From positions 1 to 64,000 of the forward strand of contig NZ_AKIY01000205.1 in the NCBI RefSeq assembly GCF_000282615.1: a stretch of DNA of 64,000 nucleotides, written 5' to 3'. Shown here in pieces: positions 28,130 through 36,902 of the stretch; position 1 is the first letter of the stretch, and the number at the start of each line of letters is the position of its first letter. The position numbers and the translations under genes are program-made. The DNA is from Bradyrhizobium sp. YR681. GTDB lineage: Bacteria; Pseudomonadota; Alphaproteobacteria; Rhizobiales; Xanthobacteraceae. The notes beneath the pieces were generated by a model. The model had not been told where the DNA came from. It saw only the letters and a list, made by a program, of their open reading frames with translations, and ran no database searches.

Positions 28130-29050
28130 TCAGGCGGAGGCCGCGAACGCCGCGGCATTCGCGAGCAGCTCTTTCAGCTGGCCCGACTGCAATGACTCCA
28201 GCGGCGGCCGCAGGCGCTGCCATCCGGCATGCCTGGTGCGATCGGCCACCAGCGCCTTCAGGGAGGCCATTTGCGGGAATTTCGAGACCAGCTCGCGCGC
28301 CTTCACGATGCGCGCCTGCGCCGCCTTGAGCGCCGGATCGTCGTCGCTGTCCCGGAAGTGCTTGTAAACGTATGCAAGACTGCGCGCGACGATATTGGAG
28401 GTCGCTGTGATGCAACCCGCGCCGCCCTTGCGCAGCAGCGGCAGCATCAATGGATCGGCACCGCCCAGGACCGCAAAGCCGGGGAAGCGCTCCACCATCG
28501 CCGTCATGTTGGCGAAGTCGCCGGACGAATCCTTGATGCCGGTAAACGTCGCCGGATAGGCCTTGCGCAACCGCTCGATCAGCGCATGCGAGATCGGCTG
28601 CGCCGACATCTGCGGGTAGTGATAGAGGACGACCTTCAGGCGCGCATCGCCGATCCGCTGCACCACTTCGCTGTAGGAGGCATAGATGCCGTCGTCGGTG
28701 ACGTTCTTGTAGTAGAACGGCGGCAGCATCACCACGGTGTCGACGCCGACCGAGAGCGCGTGACGCGTCAACGCAATGGTCTCGGTCAGCGCAGCAACGC
28801 CGGTGCCGGGCAGCAGCCGCTGCGGCGCGATGCCGGCGGCGACCACGGCTTCGAGCAGCGCAGTGCGCTCAGTCACCGAGAAGGAGTTCGCCTCCCCTGT
28901 CGTGCCGAGCATGGCGATACCGTCGCAGCCTTCGTCCAGGAGGTAGCGGCAATGCTCCAGGAAACGCGCGTGATCGGGCGCGAGCTCGGCGTCGAGCGGC
29001 GTCACCGCCGCGGAGAACACGCCATGGGGGTGCAGCGATGATGTCGACAA
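28130..29050 (-). CDS. Dihydrodipicolinate synthase/N-acetylneuraminate lyase family aldolase
   Basis: 306 residues from a TTG at 29050 with a strong ribosome-binding site (GGAGG five bases before); the frame stays open a little further but without such a signal. Class I aldolase barrel: GTTGEANSFSVTER, the active-site Tyr in YHYPQMSAQPIS and the Schiff-base Lys in FTGIKDSSGD. Family members split or form 2-keto-3-deoxy acids with pyruvate. It is the first gene of the six-gene catabolic operon, so it is probably a catabolic lyase rather than the lysine-biosynthesis DapA. Confidence 0.88.
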   Translation of the reverse strand: MSTSSLHPHGVFSAAVTPLDAELAPDHARFLEHCRYLLDEGCDGIAMLGTTGEANSFSVTERTALLEAVVAAGIAPQRLLPGTGVAALTETIALTRHALSVGVDTVVMLPPFYYKNVTDDGIYASYSEVVQRIGDARLKVVLYHYPQMSAQPISHALIERLRKAYPATFTGIKDSSGDFANMTAMVERFPGFAVLGGADPLMLPLLRKGGAGCITATSNIVARSLAYVYKHFRDSDDDPALKAAQARIVKARELVSKFPQMASLKALVADRTRHAGWQRLRPPLESLQSGQLKELLANAAAFAASA

Positions 29051-29077
29051 AACTTCCTCCGATCGCCAGAACGATGT

Positions 29078-29094
29078 TGTTCGGAATGCGAACA
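29078..29094. promoter_or_regulatory. Palindromic operator between the catabolic operon and the IclR gene
   Basis: TGTTCG-GAATG-CGAACA: perfect 6-base arms with a 5-base spacer. It lies 28 bases before the TTG start of the lyase gene and 62 before the IclR start. IclR-type regulators bind short inverted repeats of this form. Assignment to the adjacent regulator is inferred from position. Confidence 0.6.
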
Positions 29095-29155
29095 TTTGTT
29101 ATTTTCTGATCCAGTCGTAAAATCAGCATGCCCCCGCGTCAAGGGCGATGCTGTC

Positions 29156-30007
29156 ATGGCGGGGCATTCGAGCATGGCCAAGGTCCAGAAGATGGCCGCG
29201 AAGCGCAAATCGGAAACTAACGCCAAAAATCCCAAGAATTATGTCGCCTCCGTCGGCAAAGCCTTTGCCGTGCTCAAGAGTTTCAGCAGCGAAACCTTCG
29301 AGCTCACCCTGAGTGAGATTGCCGCACGCGCCGATCTCGATCGCGGAACCGCGTTCCGGCTGATCCAGACCCTGGTCGAGCTCGGCTATCTCCAGGCCGC
29401 TCCCCAGAGCCGCCGGTTCCGCCTCGGCCTCGCCTGTCTCGACCTCGGCTATACCGTGCTGTCGCACGGATCCTTGCGGACCATCGTCGAGCCGCTGCTG
29501 CGCGACCTCGTGCCTGATGTCGGCGATGCCGCCTCGCTCGGCATCCTCGACGGCGGCGACGTGATCTATCTCGCGCGCATCAGCGCCGGGCTCGATCGCT
29601 ACAAGATGGATCGGCGGCCAGGCACGCGCATTCCCGCCTACAGCGCCGCGCTCGGCCATGTCATGCTGGCGCATCTGGCGCGTGACGAGCAGATCGCACG
29701 GCTCGAGTTGCGGCCCCGCGTCAAGCTGTCGGAGCGGACGCTGACCGATCTCGATGCCCTGCTCGCCCGGCTCGATCAGGTGAAGAAGAAAGGTCATGCC
29801 GTCTCCGACGGCGAGAACGCCTATGGCCTGCGTACGCTGGCAACGCCGGTCTTCGATGCCCAGGGCCTCGTGATCGGCGGCTTGAGCGTCACCGTCGATG
29901 CGACGCGGATGGACATGACGGCCTTCCGCGACCAAGCGCTGCCGCGCCTGATGCAGGTGACGGGCAAGGTGCAGGATATCGCGATCAAATCGGGATTGTC
30001 GGGCTGA
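29156..30007 (+). CDS. IclR family transcriptional regulator
   Basis: 283 residues taking the ATG at 29156; ATG at 29174 is an equally good start. A Lys-rich N-terminus is followed by a winged helix-turn-helix (~36-95: VGKAFAVLKSFSSETFELTLSEIAARADLDRGTAFRLIQTLVELGYL). The IclR effector domain (~115-280) contains ISAGLDRYKMDRRPGTRIPAYSAALGHVMLA and YGLRTLATPVFDAQGLVIGGLSV. Divergent from the lyase-led catabolic operon with a palindrome between, so it is the probable controller of that operon, sensing a pathway acid. Confidence 0.9.
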   Translation: MAGHSSMAKVQKMAAKRKSETNAKNPKNYVASVGKAFAVLKSFSSETFELTLSEIAARADLDRGTAFRLIQTLVELGYLQAAPQSRRFRLGLACLDLGYTVLSHGSLRTIVEPLLRDLVPDVGDAASLGILDGGDVIYLARISAGLDRYKMDRRPGTRIPAYSAALGHVMLAHLARDEQIARLELRPRVKLSERTLTDLDALLARLDQVKKKGHAVSDGENAYGLRTLATPVFDAQGLVIGGLSVTVDATRMDMTAFRDQALPRLMQVTGKVQDIAIKSGLSG

Positions 30008-30032
30008 GGGCGTTCTTGCCGACCGGGCTGGC

Positions 30033-30833
30033 GTGAGAGCGCGATCGACCTATATCTCGTTGGTTCGCCCTCCCACTCCCGACCTCCTCTTGAGAAAATC
30101 CGTACTCACATTTCTGCTGTTGGTGTTCGTGCCGATCGGCCTATCGGCCGCGCGGTATTACTGGCTTGGAGATGGCCGCGGTAACTGGCAGACGGCCGAC
30201 CGCTCCAGCGCGGGCCTGCTGCCTCCGGCGTCTTCCCATCCCGATGCCCTGATCCGGGTCTACGCGGCGCGAACGGTGCGGTGGCGCAGCATCTTCGCCG
30301 TCCACACATGGATCGTCGTCAAGGAAAAGGGTGCGACCAGCTACAGCCGATACGACTACACGGCGTGGGGCGAGCCGATCCGGAGCAACGGGTTCGCTCC
30401 CGACGGCAGGTGGTTCGGTGCCCTCCCGGAAACCGTGGTGGCGGTCGACGGGCCACAGGCCGAACTCTTCATTCCCAGAATTCGATCTGTGATCGAGACC
30501 TACAAGTTTCGGGCCTACGGCGATTACAGCGCTTGGCCGGGGCCGAATTCGAACACCTTCGTTCAGGCCGCCCTGAATGCCGTGCCCGAACTTGGCGCGG
30601 TTCTGCCGCCGACCGCCATCGGCAAGGACTATCCCTATTCCGGGCAATGGATCGGGCTGACCGCCTCGCGCACCGGCTTCTATGCCTCGCTCTCGGGCTA
30701 TCTCGGCCTCACCCTCGGCTGGGTCGAAGGTCTCGAGATCAACTTCTTCGGTGCCGTGCTTGGCTTCGACATCAGGCGTCCCGCCGTCAAGCTGCCCGGC
30801 ATCGGCCGCCTCGGTGTTGCGATCGGTCTGTAA
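30033..30833 (+). CDS. DUF3750 domain protein
   Basis: 266 residues from a GTG at 30033. One N-terminal hydrophobic segment (~25-43) and then a conserved domain with HTWIVVKEKGATSYSRYDYTAWG, IRSNGFAPDGRWFGALPE and the diagnostic WPGPNSNTFVQAALNAVPELGAVLPPTAIGKDY. This pattern matches the DUF3750 family of alphaproteobacteria, which has no assigned function. The protein is probably membrane-anchored with the domain in the periplasm. It follows the IclR gene by 25 bases on the same strand, though a functional link is doubtful. It is convergent with the RNase Z gene. Confidence 0.8.
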   Translation: MRARSTYISLVRPPTPDLLLRKSVLTFLLLVFVPIGLSAARYYWLGDGRGNWQTADRSSAGLLPPASSHPDALIRVYAARTVRWRSIFAVHTWIVVKEKGATSYSRYDYTAWGEPIRSNGFAPDGRWFGALPETVVAVDGPQAELFIPRIRSVIETYKFRAYGDYSAWPGPNSNTFVQAALNAVPELGAVLPPTAIGKDYPYSGQWIGLTASRTGFYASLSGYLGLTLGWVEGLEINFFGAVLGFDIRRPAVKLPGIGRLGVAIGL

Positions 30834-30848
30834 CGCTGGTCACGATCA

Positions 30849-31751
30849 CTAGACAACGACGTGATCGAAGTCAGTCGCGATCCGTGTGTTGGGAAAGATC
30901 TTCACCGCCTCGGCGAGAATCTCTGCGTCCTCGTAGCGTCCCGACATATGGGTCAGCACGAGCTGGCCGACATTGTTCGCGGCCGCGAACGCAGCCGCCT
31001 CCGCTGCGGTGAGATGGCCGTAATTCCGCGCGGTCGGTGCGTCGCGATCGAGGAATGTCGCCTCGATCACCAGCAAGTCGGCATCGGCGACATACTGGGA
31101 CAATCCCTCGGTGGTCTCGGTGTCGCCGATCACGACGAGCTTCTTGCCACCGCCCGGCGGCCCCAAGACGTCTTCCGGATCAATCGTGCGCTCGGCGATG
31201 ACGACCGGCCGTCCTTTCGCCAACTCACCGCGCAAGGGGCCGTCAGGGACACCAAGCTCAGCGAGGCGATCGGACCGGAGGTGGCGCCGCGCGGGGCTCT
31301 TGAAGACGAAACCAAAACTGTCGGTGTTGCGGTGGCGCACCGGAAAGCAGTCGATGGTGAAATCACCAACGTCGATGACCTGTCCTTCGCTCAGTGGCGC
31401 GAACTCCACCGGGATCGGCGCCCTGCCCGCGCCCCACAGTCCCGCAAGCATGCGAATGACGAGGTCGAGCGTAGCAGGCCCGCCATGAACGGTCATCATT
31501 TCGGCGGTCTGCCGCAAGCCCAGCGTCGAGAACAGGCCGGGGATACCGAGCACGTGATCGAGATGCGCGTGCGTCAGCAGGATGCGATCGAGCCGCCGGA
31601 AGCCGGCACCGCTGCGTAGCAACTGCCGCTGCGTGCCCTCGCCGCAATCGACCAAGATACGCTGGCCGGCCGCCTCCACGAGGAGTGCCGGGTGGTTGCG
31701 TTCGGCGGACGGAACGCTGGCCGAGGTTCCGAGAAATGTCAGGGCGAACAT
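30849..31751 (-). CDS. rnz: Ribonuclease Z (metallo-beta-lactamase fold)
   Basis: 300 residues from the ATG at 31751 (a GTG three codons earlier is possible). The zinc motif LLTHAHLDHVLGIPGL (HxHxDH), the aspartate region VVIGDTETT and the closing LTHMSGRYED are those of RNase Z/ElaC, which removes 3' trailers from tRNA precursors lacking CCA. The exosite region is present (around GPPGGGKKL). Length fits the short bacterial form. Because the tRNA gene in this window encodes its own CCA, the biological role may be wider than tRNA trimming. It lies downstream of the alcohol dehydrogenase gene but 55 bases apart. Confidence 0.85.
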   Translation of the reverse strand: MFALTFLGTSASVPSAERNHPALLVEAAGQRILVDCGEGTQRQLLRSGAGFRRLDRILLTHAHLDHVLGIPGLFSTLGLRQTAEMMTVHGGPATLDLVIRMLAGLWGAGRAPIPVEFAPLSEGQVIDVGDFTIDCFPVRHRNTDSFGFVFKSPARRHLRSDRLAELGVPDGPLRGELAKGRPVVIAERTIDPEDVLGPPGGGKKLVVIGDTETTEGLSQYVADADLLVIEATFLDRDAPTARNYGHLTAAEAAAFAAANNVGQLVLTHMSGRYEDAEILAEAVKIFPNTRIATDFDHVVV

Positions 31752-31806
31752 GCTCGTCACTTGTCGAGAAGTTGAGAAACTCTGTCGCCCTGACTTGCCT
31801 GAGACG

Positions 31807-32817
31807 CTACAGTTTCACAACGATCTTGCCGAAGTGCGCGCCTGTCCGGAGATAGGTGAACGCTTCGGGGGCCTCGTCGAAGCCATAGATCCGATCGACG
31901 ATCGGATGGATTGCCTGGTCGGTCAAGAAACGATTCATCGCGGCGAAATGCTCGACCGATCCGACGGTGACGCCGATGATATCGGCATTCTCCCACTGCA
32001 GGCGCGCAAGATCGGGTTTCGGGCCGAACCCGGTCAAAACACCGATCTGGACGATCTTGCCGCCCGAAGCGACCGATCGTAACGATCGGTCATAGGTGCC
32101 GGGACCGCCGAGCTCGAGGACATGAGTGGCACCTTCGCCGTCCGTCGCCTTCATCAGGGGGACATCCCAGTCGGGCGTGTCGCGGTAGTTGATGAGGATC
32201 GAGGCGCCCATCGCCTTGGCGCGGGCGAGCTTCTCATCCGACGAAGATATCACAATTGCACGCGCGCCCAGTGCCGCGGCGAACTGGAGGCCGAACAGCG
32301 CGACACCACCTGTTCCCTGGACCAGCACCGTGTCGCCTTTGCCCATCCCGCCGCGCGTGATGAGGCCGTGCCAGGCCGTGACGCCGGCGCAGGGCAAGGT
32401 CGCGGCCTCGATCGAGGACAGATGCGCCGGCACCGAGACGAGCGCGGTTGCCGGCAGCACGACATATTCCGCCAGCACTCCGTCCATCGTGTTGCCACCG
32501 AGGGCCGAAGGAACATAGCTGGTCCTGAACGGCCCGGAGACCCAATCGCGAAAGAACGACGCGGCGACGCGGTCTCCAACCTGCCATTGCAGAACGCCGG
32601 CGCCGATCGCGTCAACGACGCCCGCGCCGTCGGAGAGCGGCACGCGGCCGTTGAGCGCGCCTTGTCCTACGCGGTCGAGGATCAAAAGATCGCGATAGTT
32701 CAGACTTGCTGCCTCGACCCGGATGCGAACCTCACCCGTCGCAGGTTCGGGTTTGCTGACATCGGCCAGCACAAGGCCGCCAGCGCCAGCATGCTCGTTC
32801 AGATGGTAGGCTTTCAT
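31807..32817 (-). CDS. Zn-type/quinone-reductase-like NAD(P)-dependent alcohol dehydrogenase
   Basis: 336 residues from the ATG at 32817, preceded by GGGAGGAG. Medium-chain dehydrogenase: ASLNYRDLLILDR, the NAD(P)-binding VLVQGTGGVALFGLQFAAALGA (~165-186), and no clear structural-zinc Cys cluster, so it may be a zinc-independent reductase of the quinone-oxidoreductase type. Divergent from a MerR gene. Its promoter has the 19-base spacer and dyad typical of MerR-activated promoters, so it is probably induced by an electrophile or similar signal sensed by that regulator. Confidence 0.87.
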   Translation of the reverse strand: MKAYHLNEHAGAGGLVLADVSKPEPATGEVRIRVEAASLNYRDLLILDRVGQGALNGRVPLSDGAGVVDAIGAGVLQWQVGDRVAASFFRDWVSGPFRTSYVPSALGGNTMDGVLAEYVVLPATALVSVPAHLSSIEAATLPCAGVTAWHGLITRGGMGKGDTVLVQGTGGVALFGLQFAAALGARAIVISSSDEKLARAKAMGASILINYRDTPDWDVPLMKATDGEGATHVLELGGPGTYDRSLRSVASGGKIVQIGVLTGFGPKPDLARLQWENADIIGVTVGSVEHFAAMNRFLTDQAIHPIVDRIYGFDEAPEAFTYLRTGAHFGKIVVKL

Positions 32818-32859
32818 TGTTGCTCCTCCCGCAGGGGTGTTCACAGGGACGAGCACAGC

Positions 32860-32890
32860 CTGTAAGGTCTAACAGCGCTGTCAGGGTCAA
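32860..32890 (-). promoter_or_regulatory. MerR-type promoter with 19-bp spacer and dyad operator
   Basis: On the minus strand, TTGACC (32885-32890) and TTACAG (32860-32865) are separated by 19 bases. The spacer holds CTGACAGCGCTGTTAG (32869-32884), a 16-base dyad with a single mismatched pair and a perfect ACAGCGCTGT core. The overlong spacer with a central dyad is the hallmark of promoters that MerR-family activators untwist. It reads toward the alcohol dehydrogenase gene. Confidence 0.7.
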
Positions 32891-32902
32891 GAGGGTTTTT
32901 CA

Positions 32903-33250
32903 ATGAGGATTGGTGAGCTCTCCCGCAGGACGGGGGTCAGCGTCCGAATGCTGCGGTACTACGAAGCCGAAGGGCTGCTTGCGCCGCCACGCACAGACGC
33001 CGGGTATCGCGATTATGGCGCGGCGGAAGAGCAAACCGTTCGGCGGATCAAGATGCTCGGCGCGGCCGGAATGACGCTCGAAACGATCCAGCAATTGCTT
33101 CCGTGCGTGAGGAACAACGATCCGGAATTCACGCCGTGCAACAATCTACGAAAGATACTCGCTGATCAGGTCAGCCTCATCGACGAGCGTATCGAGACGC
33201 TCAGCCAAAGCCGGACAATATTGGCGGGCTTCCTGTCGAGCGTGAACTGA
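32903..33250 (+). CDS. MerR family transcriptional regulator
   Basis: 115 residues. N-terminal winged helix MRIGELSRRTGVSVRMLRYYEAEGLLAPPRTDAGYRDY, then a dimerisation helix. Two Cys (68 and 79, CVRNNDPEFTPC) lie at the start of the dimer helix, where related regulators sense thiol-reactive compounds; whether they do so here is inference. Short length without a large effector domain. It is divergent from the alcohol dehydrogenase gene, whose promoter carries a fitting operator. Confidence 0.9.
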   Translation: MRIGELSRRTGVSVRMLRYYEAEGLLAPPRTDAGYRDYGAAEEQTVRRIKMLGAAGMTLETIQQLLPCVRNNDPEFTPCNNLRKILADQVSLIDERIETLSQSRTILAGFLSSVN

Positions 33251-33273
33251 TCGCCAGATCGTGAACTGGGGCT

Positions 33274-34257
33274 TCAGCGTCCCCAATGCCACGCAAGCAG
33301 CAGTGCGTACAGGCCCATCGACCCGGCGTAGAGCGCGGCAAGCAGCGCGTAGCCCGCGACCTGGCGACCGATCGTCGCCTTCGGCGTCACCCACCAGTCG
33401 AGCGCCCTGAAGGCCGCGGGCACGAGCCACCAGCCGAGCAGCTGGGTGCTGACGAGATTGCCGACGAACAGCGACAGCCAGATCGGCACGCCGTGGCTGT
33501 CGATCAGCGGCCGGCTGATGAAAGTGCCCCAGAGATAGACCACGGGATAGAGCACCAGCAGGACGATGAGGTTGCTCTTCCAGATCAGCGCGGGGCCCTG
33601 CTCCGGCGCCTGCGTCTTGCCGGAAGGGAACCAGAAGTTGAAGCCGTAGCTCGCCCGCTTCACGTTCATGCCGGCGTTGAAGCGCGCGCCCTCCTTCAGC
33701 AGCGTCTGCCGCAAGGGCGAGTCGAGCCACGCCGTGAGATTTGCATCGCTGTCGAACGACAGGATGACGATCCATTCGTCGTGCAGGCCTGGAATCGGCC
33801 GCTCGATCTTGTGGCGCAGAAATCCCTTGAACTCGGCTTCCGCAGCCTGGATGCGCTGCTGCCAGGTGAGGAAGGCGTCCTCCAGTCCAACAGGCACCTT
33901 GAAGGAAATCACCGCGGAGACCGCATTGTCGCGCTGAACGCCGGTATCGGGCAGGATATGGACATCTTCCGAACCGACGAAGTAGCGCTGTATCTCCGCG
34001 ATCAGCTTCGCCCGCACCTCGCTCTGAAGCCAGGCGCGCGCTGCGGCCGGGCTCGCAAAGCGAACGATGGTCACCCAATCCACATGCGCAGGCGGCTGCG
34101 GCGGCACCACCTCCTGGCTGAGGAAGCCGGGCCAGGTCTTGAGCACCTCGCCGACCTCGCCGTTCCAGCGTGCAAACGCGGCGAAGCCGTCGTCCGCGAT
34201 GCGGCGCTGGATAACGAGGGCAACCGGCTGGCCGGCCTTGTCAGGTGATCCGTTCAT
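33274..34257 (-). CDS. Tandem antibiotic-biosynthesis-monooxygenase-domain protein with membrane C-terminus
   Basis: 327 residues from the ATG at 34257. Two dimeric alpha-beta barrel (ABM) domains in tandem: ~12-105 (VALVIQRRIADDGFAAFARWNGEV..., WVTIVRFASPAAARAWL) and ~110-205 (AVSAVISFKVPVGLEDAFLTWQQRIQAA..., WIVILSFDSDANLTAWLDS). Three membrane helices follow (~228-322). The barrels are predicted to be cytosolic with the tail anchored. The activity is unknown; single ABM domains oxidise quinol-like compounds or haem. It is the last gene of the MFS-guaD unit, 14 bases after guaD. The frame is open further upstream, inside guaD. Confidence 0.82.
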   Translation of the reverse strand: MNGSPDKAGQPVALVIQRRIADDGFAAFARWNGEVGEVLKTWPGFLSQEVVPPQPPAHVDWVTIVRFASPAAARAWLQSEVRAKLIAEIQRYFVGSEDVHILPDTGVQRDNAVSAVISFKVPVGLEDAFLTWQQRIQAAEAEFKGFLRHKIERPIPGLHDEWIVILSFDSDANLTAWLDSPLRQTLLKEGARFNAGMNVKRASYGFNFWFPSGKTQAPEQGPALIWKSNLIVLLVLYPVVYLWGTFISRPLIDSHGVPIWLSLFVGNLVSTQLLGWWLVPAAFRALDWWVTPKATIGRQVAGYALLAALYAGSMGLYALLLAWHWGR

Positions 34258-34271
34258 AGCGGCCGTCCGCT

Positions 34272-35669
34272 TCAGCTCTTCTTGTAGAGGCGCTTGCCCA
34301 TCACCCAGGTCTCGTCGACGCAGCGATCGTCGCCGACCATCATGACGGCGAACAGCATGTTGGCGGCTTCGTCGATTGTGCGCGGACCGGCGCCGTCGGC
34401 GACCAGCGACTGGTGCCAGAGCTGCGCCACCGGGCCGCCATTGGGATCGAGCGCTACGAAATCGGCCTCCTTGCCGGGCTCGAAATTGCCGAGCTTGTCG
34501 TCGATGTAGAGGCCTTCGGCGCCGCCGAGCGTGACCGACCAGAAGCCGCGATAGGGCGAGAGCTTGTTGCGCTCGGCTTCCGCGAGATCCTTGCGCGCCG
34601 GGTCGATGCTGCCGTCGAGCATCGTGTTGTTGCACATGCCGACCTTGTAGGCGTCATCGAGCACGGAGATCATCGAGAAGCGGTTGCCGCCGCCGACGTC
34701 GGTGCCGAACGACATCTTCACCCGATGCTCGGGATCGGTGGCGCGGCCGAGACGGAACAGGCCGCTGCCGAGGAACAGGTTCGAGCACGGGCAGAACACC
34801 ACCGCCGCGCCCTTCTTCGACATGCGGCGGAACTCGTTGTTCGAGAGATAGACGCCGTGGCCGCCGGAGAACTTTGGCCCGACCAGGTCGAACTTCTCGT
34901 AGACGCCGAGATAGTCCTCGCAGTCCGGGTGCTCGACGAGCACGCCGCTGCATTCGGCCGGGTTCTCGGAGATATGGGTGTTGACCCAGCAGTCCGGATG
35001 CTCGTGCTTGAGACGCTGACATGCCTTGAGCAGTTCCGGCGAGGCGCCGAAGGCGAAGCGCGGCGTGATGGCGTAGAGGTTGCGACCCTTGTTGTGATAC
35101 TGGGCGATCAGACGCTTGCTGTCGCGATAGAAGTTTTCTGGCGTGTCGATGAATTCGGCCGGCGCGTTGCGGTCGATCCCGGTGAGGCCCGCGATCACGC
35201 GCATGTTGCGGCGGGCCGCTTCCTCGAACAGCTCTTCGGTCGAGACCGGCGAGGAGCTGGTGAAGGCCTGGCAGGTGGTGGTGCCGGCGGCGAGCAATGC
35301 GTCGAGAAAGCGCTTCACGCCCTCGCGCGCGTAGTTGCGATCCCGGTACTTGATCTCCTCGGGGTAGATCGACTTCTGCAGCCACGGCAGCAGCTGCTCG
35401 CCATAGGCTCCGAGCACGCGGGTCTGCGGCAGATGGATGTGGCCGTCGATGAAGCCCGGGACGATGATGCGGTCCTTGATATGGGTGATCGCGACGCCCG
35501 GATGTGCGGCGGCAATCTTGTCATGGGGACCGAAGGCCTTGATCACGCCATCCGTGACGACCATCAGGCCGTCCTGATGAAAGCGCGCGGCGGCCTGCTC
35601 GTTGCCGATGTGCTTCCAGGGATCGTCGACGAAGTCGAAGAACGTGCCGCGAATACCGACGGTGGTCAT
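34272..35669 (-). CDS. guaD: Guanine deaminase
   Basis: 465 residues. Amidohydrolase of the guanine-deaminase group: metal-binding HxH at His77/His79 in PGFIDGHIHLPQ, further ligands at NTHISENPAE and in the GGHGVYLSN region, and the catalytic Asp in MSFGTDVGGGNR. It converts guanine to xanthine in purine breakdown. Gene order MFS-guaD-ABM protein with gaps of 15 and 14 bases indicates one transcript. Full length for the family. Confidence 0.93.
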   Translation of the reverse strand: MTTVGIRGTFFDFVDDPWKHIGNEQAAARFHQDGLMVVTDGVIKAFGPHDKIAAAHPGVAITHIKDRIIVPGFIDGHIHLPQTRVLGAYGEQLLPWLQKSIYPEEIKYRDRNYAREGVKRFLDALLAAGTTTCQAFTSSSPVSTEELFEEAARRNMRVIAGLTGIDRNAPAEFIDTPENFYRDSKRLIAQYHNKGRNLYAITPRFAFGASPELLKACQRLKHEHPDCWVNTHISENPAECSGVLVEHPDCEDYLGVYEKFDLVGPKFSGGHGVYLSNNEFRRMSKKGAAVVFCPCSNLFLGSGLFRLGRATDPEHRVKMSFGTDVGGGNRFSMISVLDDAYKVGMCNNTMLDGSIDPARKDLAEAERNKLSPYRGFWSVTLGGAEGLYIDDKLGNFEPGKEADFVALDPNGGPVAQLWHQSLVADGAGPRTIDEAANMLFAVMMVGDDRCVDETWVMGKRLYKKS

Positions 35670-35684
35670 GAGGATGTTCCTTGC

Positions 35685-36902
35685 TTAAGTCTGTGTGGCG
35701 TGGCGCACTGAGGGCAGCGAGATCGCCAGCAGCGTCCCCGCGACGGCGCAGAGGCCGAGATAGAGCCATCCGATCGGCGCCTGCGTGGCTTCAGGCAGCA
35801 CCGCTGCGACCGCCATGGCGCCGCTCACGGCGAGATAACAGAGCGCGCTGATGAGGCCGCCGATCAGGCCGTGGTCGCGCTCGAACAGGCCCAGCGCCAT
35901 GCCGTACATCATCGGGCACAGCACACCGCAGCCGCCGAGCACCAGCGCGCCGCCGATCGTGATCGACGTAAAATCGAGACCGAGGGTCATGCCGGTTACG
36001 GTCAGGACCGCGGAGCCTGCGACAAACAGCGCAAAGGCGCCAAAACCCATCACGCGGGGCGGCATGGAGTGCGCGAAATGCGCGCAGCCGAGCTCGCCGG
36101 CGAGATTGACGCCGCCAAGGCCGAGCGCGACGAGGCCGTAGACGGCTGCCGAATAACCGAGGCCGGACTGGTAGAAGAACGGCGCGACGACGCCGAATGC
36201 GAGCTGCGCGCTGGCGGCGGCGGCAAAGACCAGCACGAAGGCCAGGAAGCCCGGGCGCACCAGCGCCTCGCGCAAGATGCCGGCGGTGCGGCGCGGATCG
36301 AACGGCGCGCGCCGATCCACAGGCAGCGTCTCCGGCAGAAGGAATACCACGATCGCGGCGACGATGGCCGCGGCGATGGCGATGATGACGAACACGCCGC
36401 GCCAGGACGTCAGCTCGACGATGAAGCCGCCGGCCGCGGGCGCCAGCACAGGCGCAAGCCCCCAGGCCGCGCCAAGCAGGCCGGAGATCGCCGTGAGCTC
36501 GCGGCCGCGAAAACAGTCGGCCGCGACCGCATAGGCCACGACCAGACAGGTGCAGCCGCCGATGCCTTGCAGGAAGCGCAAGCCCAGCAGCAGCGAGGCG
36601 CTGGTGGCGAGCGCGCAGGCGATGCTCATCGCGATCAGCACCGACAGCCCTGCCAGCAGGACGTTGCGGCGGCCAAGCGTATCGGAGGCGATGCCGACCG
36701 GCACCAGCGCCAGGCTCATGCCGAGCATGTAGGCGGTGACGGTGTTCTGCATCGAGGCGGAATCGGTTGCGAGATCCACCACCATCTGCGGCAGGCCCGG
36801 CGTGTAGGCATCGAGCGGGATCTGGCTGAACGGCACGACGCACAGCAGGATCGGCACGATCCCGCGCTTCGCGCAACCGGCGTCCGAAGCAAGTGCAGTC
36901 AT
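35685..36902 (-). CDS. MFS transporter, Bcr/CflA type
   Basis: 405 residues, twelve predicted membrane helices. The first helix region (PFSQIPLDAYTPGLPQMV) and ASDTLGRRNVLLAG between helices 2 and 3 match the Bcr/CflA drug-efflux group of the major facilitator superfamily. First gene of a minus-strand unit followed by guaD and the ABM-domain gene. Given guaD, export of a purine or related heterocycle is possible, but this is inference. Confidence 0.88.
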   Translation of the reverse strand: MTALASDAGCAKRGIVPILLCVVPFSQIPLDAYTPGLPQMVVDLATDSASMQNTVTAYMLGMSLALVPVGIASDTLGRRNVLLAGLSVLIAMSIACALATSASLLLGLRFLQGIGGCTCLVVAYAVAADCFRGRELTAISGLLGAAWGLAPVLAPAAGGFIVELTSWRGVFVIIAIAAAIVAAIVVFLLPETLPVDRRAPFDPRRTAGILREALVRPGFLAFVLVFAAAASAQLAFGVVAPFFYQSGLGYSAAVYGLVALGLGGVNLAGELGCAHFAHSMPPRVMGFGAFALFVAGSAVLTVTGMTLGLDFTSITIGGALVLGGCGVLCPMMYGMALGLFERDHGLIGGLISALCYLAVSGAMAVAAVLPEATQAPIGWLYLGLCAVAGTLLAISLPSVRHATQT

